The notes beneath the pieces were generated by a model, which did no database searches, was not told the DNA's origin, and saw only the letters and a list, made by a program, of their open reading frames with translations. From Perkinsus olseni (taxonomy: Eukaryota; Perkinsozoa; Perkinsida): a stretch of DNA of 64,000 bases. Of this stretch, positions 1 to 12,191 are shown one piece after another. Every line of letters begins with the position of its first letter. Positions within the stretch are counted from its first letter, which is position 1. Location of the stretch: NCBI GenBank assembly GCA_013115125.1, contig JABANN010000114.1:1-64000 (forward strand). The letters are read 5' to 3'. A program made the translations under genes and the position numbers.

Positions 1-234
1 TTCAGCAGTTCCGTCCGACAAGAAGCTATAGTTATTTTGGCCTATCGATCAAGTCCCCCGCACGTACGACATAAGGCGTTGTCGGAGCCATGCGCAGGAA
101 CGCAACTACCTGGTGTAACCTACGACGACATGCCCATGAGAGAGCCCTTAGGACGGACTTCCGGCGTTTTGGGAATCAGCTCTGACACTCTGCAGCCTGA
201 GCTTCATGAGGCACAGGCAATATCCGCTAAGTAG
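1..234 (+). CDS. 3' terminal exon of an unidentified gene (partial)
   Basis: The frame starting at base 1 is open for 77 codons and closes with TAG at 232-234. The reading is balanced in composition and has no repeats or membrane segment. No start codon is needed because the exon may be entered by splicing from outside the window. I do not recognise the product. It could be a chance open frame, but its position directly before a clear same-strand gene and the long open stretch at the window edge make a last exon reasonable. The next 250 bases up to 484 show no coding signal. Confidence 0.4.
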   Translation, partial: FSSSVRQEAIVILAYRSSPPHVRHKALSEPCAGTQLPGVTYDDMPMREPLGRTSGVLGISSDTLQPELHEAQAISAK

Positions 235-484
235 AAACTCCTTCGCTCCGCTCCGCTGCAACCGCAAAACTTGAGCAAACGAGAATGAACTGCGTCGTTT
301 ATGATGTGAATACTGTTGGTGCGGACGCTAGGAGGCTAGCTAGAGTCATGGCGCTATTCTGGTCACTGATTTGGAGCACTGATGTCTGATTCCCCAGGAT
401 ACTAGGCGCTGTCCATTTTTTGACGTTTCAACTTGCTAGTTTTGCCTCTTTGACAGCCGCATCGCGTGGCATAAAACGAAGGGC

Positions 485-2119
485 ATGACACAATCAGCTG
501 AGAACCGGACTGGAGATAACATCAAAGCTCCACTACTACCACACCTCGGCCAGAAGAAGCTCGGGGCCGACTCACCGTTCGATAATGACAGCATCGTCGG
601 AGGGTGAGCAGCATCATGTGGTATCGTGTCCTCCCAGTATGATTCCCGTGCAGGTACTCTGTTCTAACCAAGTCCATGATTGGAGGTGGTATGCTTGGCA
701 TGGCTTATGCAGGATGTCAATGGGGTAGCATGTCGTTGTCTACAGTGCTCCTTATCCGAGCTGCTCTCTTCCGTAGGTTTTGTAATGGGTATCTTAGCCT
801 GCCTAGTGACGGCTGGTATAACCTATTTCACAGTATACGTTCTGGCGGTGATGGCCATGGAGTACATGTCCGCTTCTAATGGGGAGCTCTCCTTCTTCAA
901 TGTCGCCAAATTCGTATCTCCCAAAACAAGCTGGTAATACCCCGGGTTATCGTTGGACACCGTCATTTTGTCACAAGTACCAGAAATCAACGACCTATTC
1001 TGTTTTCGGACTCCCTAATCGCCCTCGTTGTCTCAGGTTGATTGACCTGGGAGTAGCCGTCAAGGCGTTTGGTGCATCGGTTGCTTATATCCAGATAGTG
1101 GGAAGTCTGATGGCAGAGGTTGTACTTCAGGGCTTCTCACTCAGTATTGATCGCCAAATCGTTAAGTACATAGTACAGATAGTGTTGGTTGTACTACTGG
1201 CCCCCGCTGTGTACCGTAAATCAATCACCTCGACTAAGGCTGTGAACATGTTTGGCATAGCTAACTTAGCCTACTTGGCCTTATTGAGTATCGTTTATGC
1301 GCGCCCTTCCTGGGACAATGTTACTCTATGGCCACTATCGGTTTCGGGGCTCTTCTCTAGACTACCTGTTTTCATATTCTGCTTCAGCTGTCAGCAAAAC
1401 TTGTATAAGGTTTGTAACGAATTACGATATCCTACCCTGGGTAAGCTCGAAAAGATGGGTATTTGGACTGTATTGTCCGGACTAGTCATCTACACTACTG
1501 TGATGATTTTTCCATACATGACCTTTGGCGAGAATGTCGACTCAAACTTCCTTCACAATCTACCACTGGAATCTTATCCAGTGAAGTTGGGCTACATAGC
1601 AGCTAGTTTGAGCCTTGGTATTAACTTACCTTTGGCTATGCACCCATGCCGTAATTCAATAACTGTACTCTGGTATAAAGGCAACGTACCCAGCGACCCT
1701 GTCAAGGAACGAAGATTCAGGTATTATCGGGGATCTCGGCTCAGTTGTTGACGGTGCTAGTCGATCATGCTGGGATCTTGAGAGTCCATTACTTGTTGTG
1801 TTGCTCAGGGTTATGCTCACTACACTGCTCCTAGCATCGATTACCATCCTCGGCATGGCCGTGGATTCACTGGGGATAATTATGGAGCTTGCTGGTCTCC
1901 TTGGTGGCAATACAATGTGCTATGTGATGCCTACTTACCTCTATTGTGCCATGTTTACAGGCCAAAGGGACTGGTCTTGGTAAGCCGTCTTACTAGTGTT
2001 GTTTACAGTAGGTGCATTTCCCTCTTCTTCTCAGGTATCTGAGCGCGTTCTCCTTCTGCTTTTTCATGCTCCTATACCCAGTCTGTCTGATCTCTATTGT
2101 CCAACAGCATTTTCTATGA
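485..2119 (+). CDS. Amino acid transporter, AAAP/SLC36-38-like
   Basis: Predicted multi-pass membrane permease that couples amino-acid movement to an ion gradient. The ATG at 485 opens a hydrophilic N-terminus (dileucine-like APLLPHLG), then an intron at 603-653 leads into SVLTKSMIGGGMLGMAYA, the glycine-rich first helix typical of the AAAP/Aa_trans family. Further hydrophobic helices follow, including a FSCQQNLYKVCNEL segment in the mid-protein position where the family has its conserved F..H-type helix. Introns are short: about 50 nt near 735-780, a longer one ending near 1035, 40 nt at 1721-1760 (needed to keep frame) and one at about 1980-2033. The stop is TGA at 2117-2119. About 11 hydrophobic segments is normal for the family. 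Substrate cannot be told from sequence. Confidence 0.82.
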
Positions 2120-2262
2120 AACATGCTTCGAAGAATGTTATGTATCCTTGGAAAGTATGTGACAATTAATTGACACCACTTGTGAGATGTACTGTAGTTC
2201 ATAGGAAACTCTTTTGCTTTACCAGCCGGATAGACTCGTGGCATTACTCGTTTCTTACTCGG

Positions 2263-2294
<32 letters not shown>

Positions 2295-2670
2295 CAATTA
2301 CTCTTATCGCAACGCCGGTCCCGTGAAACATCTAACAACCGTGTACATTGCCATATCCTTGTGACGATTGCTACTTTCGGGGTTTGCTGAGCTTGGATAC
2401 GTTGTTGCGTTCCAGCACGACCAGCATGAGTGAAGTTTGGGAACTTGCACGTAGTATTACAGCCCAATGACGATTACATTCCCACCAGTGTACTGTCGGT
2501 AGCCTTAACATAACAACTGGTGAAATGTGGTTGAAGTATGACCATCATCGTGTTGTGCCACATCGACAATCACTCCATTCACATGCGCCATTGGCCATGT
2601 ACCTGATGAAAATGATAAACTAACCAGACCTGAGCTCGATACTCGAGGGAGTACCGCATTCCCCCAATGT
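2120..2670. other. Intergenic stretch
   Basis: No supported gene between the transporter stop and the next probable exon. It holds a (CAT)n microsatellite near 2263-2295 and otherwise looks like 3' UTR and spacer. The poly-His, poly-Met and poly-Asp open frames here are all translations of the repeat. Confidence 0.5.
2263..2295. repeat. (CAT)n trinucleotide microsatellite
   Basis: About eleven near-perfect CAT units in a row. They lie outside any supported coding exon, 3' of the amino acid transporter. The sequence shows the repeat directly; no function is implied. Confidence 0.95.
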
Positions 2671-4131
2671 ATGAGTTCACGGCAAGAGTGGTGCAGAAGC
2701 AACCCACACAAACTTGTCCAGATTCGCATTGTGTCTTCCCATCGGGGCATTGAATTTTCTGACATAAAGTTTCTGTGCCATATGAGCAGCAGGATTGGTG
2801 TCATCCTTACTGCACTATTGAAGGTCTTACCTGTGCAGTCCTCGCTTCTACAAGTCTTCGCCGTCGTGATGCCGCGTACTCTAGCCTGTCATACCACGTG
2901 TAAGGATCATACCTAGCAATGCCGTTAAGAACAGGCGGCAGGGGAGTGTGATGCACCTCCTGCCACTACTATCGGCCTCAGGACGATTGGGGTCGCGCAA
3001 GTCCCCCCATCTACCAGCCCTTTCGAAGGAGTTTCTCTCAAACAAAGCCTGCGCCTCGGCCTGATGTATCGAAGCGTGGTCGATGCCCTGTTAAGGTTAT
3101 TGTTACCTGCCTGTCCCATCCCTTGGCATCATAAGCTGCAACCGCTAGTATATAGCAGTAAGCTACAAAGAGCCGCAACAGCAGTGGAGGCAATGTACGT
3201 ACAACAGCCATTGAGGGTAGAGAATACTCCTCTGATGTGTGCGCTAACAATACAACAATTCGTGGTAGCTGCTGAGGTCTCCTCTGATTTCCCGACTCGC
3301 AACGAGCGCAGATGAGATCCTGCCGCTGGGGGAAGAATTGACTACGGCGCTGGAGTTTTATGCCTCACGGCCACTGCGCAAACTGTTGTCTGTATTAACA
3401 AACACCACAAGGGAAGCAATCGATTATAATGACGGTCCCTGGCATCATCGATGACATCAGACTACGTGAGTCTGTAAGCTAATTAGAATCAGATAAGTCG
3501 TGTATCGTCATATTGAAAGTTGGCAGGGATTCAAGTAGATATGATAATGTACTCCTTCACAGGCCGCCACAATGGCAGCTTGTGTGGCCACGGTATCCTC
3601 AGGATGAAGAGTTGTGGGTCTTTGAGGTAGGCTTCGATGATGCCTTGCATTCTAGAAGCACGGACTTGTACGTTATATCAACGCTAGGGGGGTCCACCTA
3701 GGCAGCAGAAGGAGAAGAACGTCGGGAAGCAGCGGTAGACCCTACCACTTGCCAGTCATTAGTGTTAACTGGGGGCTCTGAATGTTCATGCACCACCCAA
3801 TCCTTCGTCAATGGGTCCTGGGCTTTGGGTCGCTCAGAGACACCACCATACTTCGATACCCACAATCTGAAGTTAGTGTGATACGGTCCGCTACTGTGGT
3901 GGTACCAGACATTCTCACCTGTTGTGTCCGTGTGCTACCCAGGGCCTTGACGTTATGGTCGCCGGGAGGGATGGGGCGGCATCCGGCTGCCTAGCGGTGC
4001 CCGATTGGCCCTGTCCTCTTGTCATATCAGTATTTTTCGTCATGGTTCACCAGCGGCGTATCTTGCGCTGTCTTGCCCACCTTGCAATTTCTCAGTGCAC
4101 AGACTTCCCAATTTTGAAGTTGCGTTCATAA
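2671..4131 (+). CDS. Orphan multi-exon gene with a C-terminal membrane segment
   Basis: Unrecognised. A gene is supported by frame-consistent exons joined by short introns. One exon runs up to 3216, followed by a 52-nt intron (3217-3268) with a CTAAC-like branch site. The next exon begins at 3269 and carries LGEELTTALEFYASRPLRKL. A 75-nt intron at 3627-3701 joins QDEELWVFE to AAEGEERREAAVDP, giving a cysteine-bearing stretch with SECSCTTQSFVNGSW. A 67-nt intron at 3876-3942 leads to the final exon, which has a hydrophobic run (CPLVISVFFVMV) followed by basic HQRRI, and stops with TAA at 4129-4131. The Cys/Asn-Gly-Ser region before the helix suggests a type I membrane glycoprotein, but this is inference. 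The start and the join between about 3440 and 3565 are not resolved; two genes are possible. Confidence 0.42.
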
Positions 4132-4165
4132 AGTTGGTAAGTTGAATTGAGTTGTTCAGTTTTGG

Positions 4166-6556
4166 ATGAGTATGGCGGACTCATCCGATACCTCGACAAC
4201 GACTGGTAGACCGAAAAGAAGGGCTGCTGCTGCTGGCTCTACTAGGAAGGATATGAACGCAAGACAAGATACCGATGATAATGATCCAGAGTACCCGTAT
4301 AAGGGGGGTAAAGCCCCACAGCAGCCACCAGTGTCAGGGGAGAGTAATGATAACTCTACGCTTAGTGAAGGGAGTTGTTAGGACGCAGGTACGATGTCGT
4401 CCAGTAGTGAAGGGAATGGTGACGAAGGTCTCAAAAAGGACTTCGGCAGCATAGTGTGGCTGCTCATACTGTACTACTACATCTACAACCCTCGGCATAG
4501 CCCTGTTGATAGTAGCTGCATAGATACACACTACAGGGTATCCCCATGGGCATGTCTGGAGTATTCCCACTACTACTAAAAGATCAGGGGGCTACGTACG
4601 TCCATAGCCCATCGATATTGAAGGGTAGAGCATGACTGCAGATACTCCGAGTTGGCACTCTTCTCTATGTGCTCATGGCCATTCTCTCTGAAGATATTCT
4701 GGGCACCAATAGTGGATACAGTATACGTGAAATCGTGGGGGCGTCGTAAGACGTGGCTGGTAGTGCTAGCAGGTCTACAGTACTCGTCATGATTTCTATT
4801 CTTATAGGTACCATGCCAACTGTTAATATCGGTAGTGCTTTACTACCTCTCTCGTCACTACGCTGAGTGGCTCCGTGAGAATGATGTCACTCCGTTGTTT
4901 ATGTGCTTCCTGATACTGTAATAATGGTGTTGTTGTAGTCTATCAAGATGGCGTGCACTTAAGGTACTTCTTGGCGGCTACGCAGGACATTGCGGTCGAT
5001 GGATGGGCCATCACAATGCTGTCGAAGGAAAATGTTGGTTACGCTGGTAAGGGTACAACGGGCGATTAGCTTGTTCATTCACTGACGTCATCAGGCACGA
5101 CGAACTCAGTGGGACAGACTGCTGGATATTTTCTGTCTTTCTCTGGTTTTCTAGCTCTGGAGAAGTTGGGATTTGTCACCCTTGACACATTCATGGCTCT
5201 CATGGCCTTCATCTTTTTTGTCTGTACGATATAACAAGTTTAAAGTTGCAATCTCAACTCCGTGCTAAGGTACTGTGCTAGTAGCTGTTTTCAAGAGGGA
5301 GGACGACACACCTCAAGAAGATGAACCTGAGTCCCTCTCCCATGTCTATGCTACCATTTGGTGTACAATTTAGACACTCAAAAAGGCCAGCTGCGGCAGC
5401 GTGTGTGTATTTAGATATGTGTAAGATGCCGTGCATACAAGATGTGGTATACTTATTGATGGTCATGACGCTGCCCTTCGGCGCTGCTGACTCTGCTGGA
5501 CTCAAGCTACAGGAAAGAGGTGTACCCAAGGATGTAGGATATAGTATTATCACATGGTCTGTTCACCTTATTTGCTACTGCTGCTGCTTCCCAGGTTATA
5601 GCGCTTTTTGCAACACTGAGCACCCCTGCTTATATCCTACTACCTTGGATCCTCAGTAAATATGCAGCTTCTGCTCGCCCGTTGGCCATGATGAAAGCGG
5701 TGTACTTACCGAAAGTTATGCTTGGTAATACTTGACCATAGATCACTTGGTCGTCCTCACCGTGATCATTTGTTGCAGGTGTGGTATCCATGTTGTTAGT
5801 GGTGATATGCCCTACTAATGCCTTAACGAGGTAGTATAGGGCCGGGCAACCCTGGTCGGATCAATCAGTACTCAGGAGCAAAACACATCATGCTGAGCCA
5901 GGAGATGATGAAGTATCGATGCTTTACTATTGCCTATGCTTCGGTATATTGATAGTACATGCAGCCCTATCACAGGTGGGTGCCATACATCACTAATAGA
6001 CTATCGTAATTTTGTATATTCTTCACAGTGCATCTTCCTTGGTAAGATGTCATTCTTCTCACAAGTGTCGGATACATCGATAGGAGGCACCTACATGGTG
6101 AGGACTGTCAATGGATGTGACTAAGTCATCAACACCGCCGCTTAGACCTTTTTGAACACCGTCTCCAACATTGGCGGCACTCTAGGCCAGCAGCTAGGTC
6201 TTAGAGGTAAGCCCCAGTTCTCTCGCCTCATTTCTTCAGGCTAGTTTCTTCTTGTTCTTACAGCGCTCGATTATCTATCCGTAAGGAGCCCAACAACCGG
6301 CGAAGTCGTGGTGGACTCTTTTTACGTTACCTGCACGTTGGGTATCATTTTTGGCGTCGTTTGGTTTAAGTAATGCCCTTGTGTGCTGGCGTGTCTGTAT
6401 GATGAATCTAGATACTATGGGCGCTCCCTTATACAGCGGATAGAGGCTTACAGTCCGACCGACTGGTTGGTTCATAGTCAACAGCAGGGCACATCAGGAG
6501 GGCCTGAACATAAAGTTTTGAACAGTACGTCAGGAAGTGGTGGCAAGTTGGAGTAA
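4166..6556 (+). CDS. SLC33A1: Acetyl-CoA transporter (AT-1/SLC33A1, Acatn family)
   Basis: Twelve-helix carrier that in animals imports acetyl-CoA into the ER lumen for protein acetylation. When introns are removed the protein follows SLC33A1 closely: LYTLQGIPMGMSGVFPLLLK, MCSWPFSLKIFWAPIVD, VYVKSWGRRKTWLVP, AATQDIAVDGWAITMLSKEN, SVGQTAGYF, GAADSAGLKLQERGVPKD and IGGTYMTFLNTVSNIGG are all family hallmarks. There are at least eleven introns. A 45-nt one (4344-4388) removes a TAG and joins the acidic, serine-rich N-terminus to the core; the 48-nt one at 4760-4807 restores the WLVPCQ motif. The last intron leads to a short Ser/Gly-rich tail ending in TAA at 6554-6556. Start at 4166 is supported by the frame-preserving first intron; an internal ATG at 4394 is the alternative. 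Family assignment is firm; compartment in this organism is inference. Confidence 0.93.
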
Positions 6557-6680
6557 CTGCGAAAGACCTATGCGTTTTCTTACATTTTATCATACTGTGT
6601 TGTTGAGTTCCCGGTCATGGTGGTAACAAGAACTTCGTGCTTTTGCTGCCTTAGTTTAATAATATCCGTTTGTTGCTGTG

Positions 6681-7027
6681 ATGGGCAACTCCTCCACCAC
6701 TACTTCTGGGCCGACGGCTGCTGCTGCCACACCACCCACTACTGATGGTGGCTCTAAGGGGTGTAACCCTAAAGTGTCCCCAACTACAGGGAAGAGGATA
6801 TGCTGTGTGTGCAAGGTGAGTAACTGCTGATGTTCCGATCGGGGACACGTGATTTTGCAGGAGACCAAGGCTGCGCGTGACGAATGTATCGTTATGAATG
6901 GTGAAGATAAATGTAGGCAGTTCATCCTTGCACATAATCAGTGCCTTAGGTAGTAACGTGCTATAGACTTTTACTATACTTCATGGTCCTGATCAGAGCT
7001 GAAGGATTCGAAGTAGAGGACAAGTGA
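6681..7027 (+). CDS. COX17: Cytochrome c oxidase copper chaperone COX17
   Basis: Small intermembrane-space protein that delivers copper to Sco1/Cox11 for cytochrome c oxidase assembly. Three exons (6681-6815, 6861-6949, 6997-7027) give 84 residues. An Ala/Thr/Pro-rich N-terminal extension is followed by KRICCVCKETKAARDECIV and GEDKCRQFILAHNQCLR. All copper and fold cysteines are present: the C-C-x-C copper site and the twin Cx9C pair of the Mia40-dependent coiled-coil-helix fold. Introns of 45 and 47 nt are GT-AG and keep frame. The N-terminal extension is longer than in yeast or human. It lies 124 nt after the acetyl-CoA transporter on the same strand. Confidence 0.95.
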
Positions 7028-7244
7028 GCATTGGTGACGGAAGGCAGCTGACACATGTTTCAGTTATTATTTTAACAACATCTTGCCTGTTGCGTGAGTT
7101 TATACGGTCGAGTGGCGGCTGTAGTGTAGGAGACTGCGATTATAAGGCTTCGTTTTCTGCGGTTGTCATCACAGTGGCCGTTCAACCTCGGATGTGTACA
7201 ATCTTGGTCGATTTTCCAGTGTTTTTTGAGTCTCTTTAACAGTG

Positions 7245-10200
7245 ATGGTGTCGACCAACGGAGTGGTAGATGATAGTAAATCTTCATCAGAAGGAGAGGG
7301 TCACTCCATCGGCAGTACACCTGGCGCCCTCAGTTCCCGCAGCGAGCTGCTCAACTTGATATCTGAGATAAAATCAAGAGTACAGGATAAACTCAGTACT
7401 ATTAATCTTGTCGGCCTCCTTGTACTTGTAATGTATCCTCAGCTGGTGTGGACTTTCCCATACCACAATTCATCCTCATCGGTCGGCAATCTGTCGGGAA
7501 GAGTCGTTTGGTCGAAGCTCTAGCTGGTGAACAGGTAATAAAACTCTGTCGACTACGTGTTGATGGCCTCTTCGTTATCAGTTCAATTTTGTGTCTGGAA
7601 CACTCGGCTCCAGGCGGCCAACAGTACTAGAGTTCCGTAATGATCCCAAGCTGGCCACATCACGATGGCAAATACTGAACACATCAACGCAGGTTTGGGA
7701 GGAGAAGACGATGTCACAAGTACAGCGCATTAACGCAGCTTTTATACCATGTGTTCTCCGTCGACTAAAGACCACTACTGGTGGCTGTGTGTTAGGTTTT
7801 GAAGACCGTTTCTGATGCCCATGAGTCGCTCGGTGCCAACGTGAGTAGAGACCCAATCTATGTTAGAGTGGAGGGCAAGAACTGCGTGGATATGCAGATC
7901 ACTGATCTGCCCGGTTTTCGGTCAGTGGCATCGATCGTGCATCGTATCTATCACATTCTTCCAACTTCTCAGAGAGTTCGCACTTGATAAGGAGAAGCAA
8001 TCCTTGGCAGACCAGATAGACGACCTGGTCAGCTCCTTTATGCACGACCCTCGTAATGTGATGCTGTGTGTTGAAGAGGTAGTAGTAGTGTGTGTTGCGC
8101 ATAGTGCTGCACTGTGGTTTTATAGGCCGGAGACGCTGCTAACCTTTCCACTCTGGCGCGGTGCAAGAGGGTAGATCCCTATTATAACCGGACTATACTT
8201 ATCAGGAATAAACTGGACAAGTAAGTCACAGGTGTCACGAGGCCATGCCCCTCATTCTGTCCTCAGGTATTACCGTGATCTTACAGCACAGAACATTAAC
8301 GAATGGTTGGGAGGGTGAGGAACGTGTTTTGAATGGTTTGCTCGACGTGAGCTTGCTGCAGATACGGCGATCTTCCGGATAATCTGGTGAAGTTCTGTCT
8401 CACATTACCGTTTTGGGATGAGAAGCATGGCGGTCCCCCCAAACCCTTCATAAAACTGAGGTACTTCCTTGGGCTCGCTGGTCTTTTCTCACTTTTGGCG
8501 GCTCAGGAAAGAGATGAATGATAGAGACATAGCTGAGGTGAAGTCAAAAGGGGCATCACAGCAGTTCATGCGGTATGTTGGTTTTGAGAACTTTGCTCGA
8601 TTTATGGAGAAGAAGATAGAGTCGCTGTTCACGTAAGCTATCATCGGCAGGGGGTGTTGAGTGCCATGTCTACTTGCCTGTGACAGAGAGTCCATCGGCC
8701 CGTGTTTGCGTAAACTTCAAGACTTGGACAAGGAATGGACGGATAAGCGAGATTCTAAGCAGCAGATGCTGCAGGACACAGACCCTGATCAGATAGTCAA
8801 CTCTAGTGATAATGCCGAGGTGCTCATGGCACTGGATATCGTAAACCGTACTCTCAGTTCGTGCGGCTGGAAGGTCCCTTTCGGAAGCTCTCAATCATGT
8901 TATGGAGGGCACTATCCGATCTGAGGTAGATCACCGCTGCTTAGTCTCCTCAATGTCATCGAGGTGCTCATCAGGTGAACCGGTTAACACTCGCAGACGA
9001 GTTGTATGAGTTCCACCAATGGATGCAGCTACAGGACTTCAGCCAAGATTTCCCTCTCCTCCCTACTGATGTAGTATACCCACTTTCACTGACTTCGCCA
9101 CTTTCTCTACTTCAGGACTTCGCCAGCCTTGATCAATACATCGAGTATCTTGAGGTTGAATGCAAGGCAAGTAGACCCGGAGCTCAAGATTGTTGTCCAC
9201 CTGTCTGCAGGTCCCATCATCGGATCAGCCTCTTAACGGTGGTGCACAGTTCAAGCGGCTGAAGTTCGAGTGTGAAGTATTCTTCCGGTTTTCCGATATA
9301 TGCGTTGATGTAAGGTTACTACCCGCGCATTCCCGTCATGATCACCACCTCCTCTTTAGGTTTCCAAGCGTGATGTTATACAGGCTCGAGGTGTGAGCGT
9401 CAGCCAAGTGAGTGCTACCCCTGTGTTTGTTGGTGTCATCAACCGAATGGTAGGTGTCTTGGCAAGATGTTATACTGAAGCTATTAGCTAAGGAAGGGCA
9501 GCAGAACGTCCGAAACAAGATCGCCTATGTCGGTCGACGTATTGAATGGTTTTTCCTCAAGCAGAAGGAGGTAATAGGCTTCATAACACTACCGTGCATA
9601 GCAGCAGGGACGGAGTGTCCTAGGTGGTTATTGAGTTTATGTCACATCTAAAAGGCTCCTGTGATGAGCACCTATATCCCCAGCTATTCAGTAAGAGAGT
9701 CAAGATGATACAGGATAACGAGATATGCCGAGAACTCATCTATCAGTGAGTTGATCGGTATCCATCCCTCAGCGTACCAGTCATGTATCGATCAGGAAGT
9801 TTGATCAAGCCTTGGAGCGGCAGTATGGGCTCTTCTTCCAGCTTTTCCAGAATACATTGCAGTCGGCATTTGCCAATCCCTGGGCCCTGGTTAAGGTGGT
9901 ATCCGCTGCGGCGTGTCGTTCTATCCGCACGCTTCTCGTCCTGTGTAGGCATCATCATGGCAGTTGGATCTTACTGATGATGGGTTCGAGGATATGTGCC
10001 TTCCGTCGTTCGATGATACCAAGGCTAGGATACCCATAGAGATCGAATGGAGATCACGGATGGAACGAAAACTGAGAAAACGATTGAATAGCATACCTAC
10101 TGATCCAGTAAGTACCATTAATCGCGATCATCGTACCCTCCGCAATGCTGCTGCTGATGTTAGTTGATGATCGATGAAGCTGTTGAGAAGATCCAAACCC

Positions 10201-10595
10201 TGATGATGATAACCTTCATCAACATCAGAAACTGTCTCTGTGACCAGCTGGAGCTCTTTGCGGATAGCTTCTTCCAGTTGCCTATGGCCAGGCATCTTCA
10301 AGGGGAGATGAGTACCATTCAGTTGCGACCAGAGGTAATTGTCACCATCGCGCCCAATGTTACTTTTATATCGATTCAGGATCGTGCTCCTTTCCTGGCT
10401 CAACGGAAGGGTCTAGAACAGGACGTGGAGGGCTCTAATGCCATGCTTGAGGATATTGAATGGTGTATAGACCAGGTAATTGTATCACCATTATAATCAT
10501 AGCCTTTTATCGACCATGGTCATCTTTAGATCCACACTTTTGCCCTTACGACCAAGGCTCGCCGATCACCATCAGATTGGAAGAAGAATTACTGA
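7245..10595 (+). CDS. Dynamin-like GTPase
   Basis: Large membrane-remodelling GTPase. After a short Ser-rich N-terminus the GTPase domain shows the P-loop in LIGRQSVGKSRLVEALAGEQ, switch I/dynamin signature FNFVSGTLGSRRPTVLEF, G3 in DLPGF, the dynamin block DPRNVMLCVEE and G4 in IRNKLDKYYRDLT. The middle domain follows (FENFARFMEKKIESL, LDKEWTDKRDS), and a GED-like helical end (DEAVEKIQTLM, DQLELFADSFF) leads to a Lys-rich tail stopping with TGA at 10593-10595. The first intron (7396-7442) restores the frame into VDFPIPQFILIG. At least a dozen short introns are needed. No PH domain or proline-rich tail is visible, so it resembles organelle- or vesicle-type dynamin-related proteins rather than classical endocytic dynamin. 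Exon joins in the 9.1-9.5 kb part are the least certain. Confidence 0.92.
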
Positions 10596-10924
10596 CTGCA
10601 AGGGACCGAGGGATCGGTACACTTGAGTAGCCATCAGGGCTAGATACAGTTTGCAGATGTACCCTTGGCTCGCTGCTAACCGGTCCTCTTCCGCTGGTCC
10701 TCGCCTGTGTATATGTTCCCCCACGGTATTCGCAAATACTAAGAGATGTTCCTTCATATTTAACAGTTGTCTCGATCATAATTGCCTCTAGCGAAGTTTC
10801 CTATGAACAGTGAGGTATGAGTTACAGTGTCATTGAACGGTGGGTTGTTGCCACCACATACTGTAACGCAAGGTTGGGAGGAGAACGAAAGTTAACACTC
10901 GCAAATAACAAAGTATGGGGCTTA
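10596..10924. other. Convergent gene ends, no gene seen
   Basis: Spacer between the dynamin stop (plus strand) and the stop of the minus-strand orphan. Minus-strand open frames continue here and could be a further exon of the orphan, but none shows a convincing splice join. Confidence 0.4.
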
Positions 10925-12191
10925 CTACCGTTTATTGCTATTATGGGATTGGTCAGCATCAGCAATCGCCCGGAACTGGTCTGCCAAGCTACACAGATTC
11001 CGCCTTGCGAATGAGTATGCTTTGTATGATCTCCTTGGTCGTCCAGATCCTCCAGGATTCATTCCTGTATCATGCAGCCAGTGATGGCATCCTTCAAATC
11101 GATTCGAAGTATTACCTGGGATAGTCTGTCTGAAAAATGGTGGTGGTATGAGAGTACCAGCCTCGACATCATCCGCCTCGGTATCTTCTTCACCTCCTTC
11201 TAACAGAAAGACTTCGTCCACTCAGACCTAACACTTGCTAAGTACCGCCGTTGTCAACTCTTCGCTTTATAGTATTTGCGAACGGTCCGATAATCTTCTG
11301 CATCTCATCCGTCTTGGTGAATGGCTCGAATGGAGTCACATCAAGCATAGCATGATTACAGTCGAAGACCACACATCCCTCGTTAAAACCTACGCCTCAT
11401 CGCGGTGGGGTTGGATGGAATATCGACGGCGACGGTACTACCTGTTATACCGCCATGAACTTGAAATGAAGGCCTACGAGCGAGTAGATCTAGTAGATTG
11501 GCGTTATAGCTGAAGGAATGGTATGGAGACCAATACCGTAACATCCCTGCATCTGTATTACAGTGGATGGCATTGATCCAGATAAAGGAAGCCTTGCCAT
11601 GCATAGTAGGGTGTTCGTCGTAGCCGGCACTCATAGCCTGACATACTCCTAGTAATAACATAGTAAACTCGAGATACCACTACTACCAGCATGCTCAAAA
11701 TCATAAACATCCGGATGGCTTTCTATATCCTCTTCAGTAGCTGGATAATGGACTAAGTCATCCTTCCATGGCCCGGTACACTTAGATACCTGCCATCAGC
11801 TCATCACTCAGTCAACAGAGTTACTGTGATTATTACGAATGCATCGAATTGGTCACGTTGTGGTGTAGTGAGCAGTTCTACATTGGACTGATTCCTCATT
11901 AAACTAAGCTGTTTCTCCTCTATCATCGAAGCATCGTCATCAAGCGTAGAGGAGGACGGCAGACCTACCCTCCAACAACAGCCTTCTGGTGCGCTTTTTA
12001 CGGAGTAGTAAATTATTACCCCTAAAACCTGGCGATGCAGCATGTGGACAGCTCTTAGGCCGCAGACTCTCGTCCTTGCGCTCCTCCTCGTCATCATTAT
12101 CACTCGAGCACTCTGGTATCTTTAATGATACTGCTACCCTATAAGTAGGCTTCCTTTGAGAAGATGTAGATTCAGCAGTACTAGCCTCCAT
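10925..12191 (-). CDS. Orphan acidic protein, multi-exon
   Basis: Unrecognised protein of roughly 370 residues. Start ATG at 12191. The N-terminus is Ser-rich, then strongly acidic (SSDNDDEEERKDE), followed by a basic stretch with LLRKKRTRRLL. Five or more short GT-AG introns join cleanly; for example DQFDAFV is joined to SKCTGPWKDD, and FEHAG to VCQAMSAGYDEHPTM. The central part has many aromatic residues (SFIWINAIHC, MLRYWSPYHSFSYN), suggesting a folded domain. A 34-nt intron precedes a Glu/Asp-rich exon that leads to IPPPFFRQTIPG and a basic tail. Stop at 10925-10927. It is tail-to-tail with the dynamin gene and divergent from the next gene. I cannot name a family. Confidence 0.6.

Noticed and set aside
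2170-2467. Open frames encoding poly-His, poly-Met or poly-Asp.
   Set aside because: They are translations of a (CAT)n microsatellite in different frames and strands, with no supporting exon structure.
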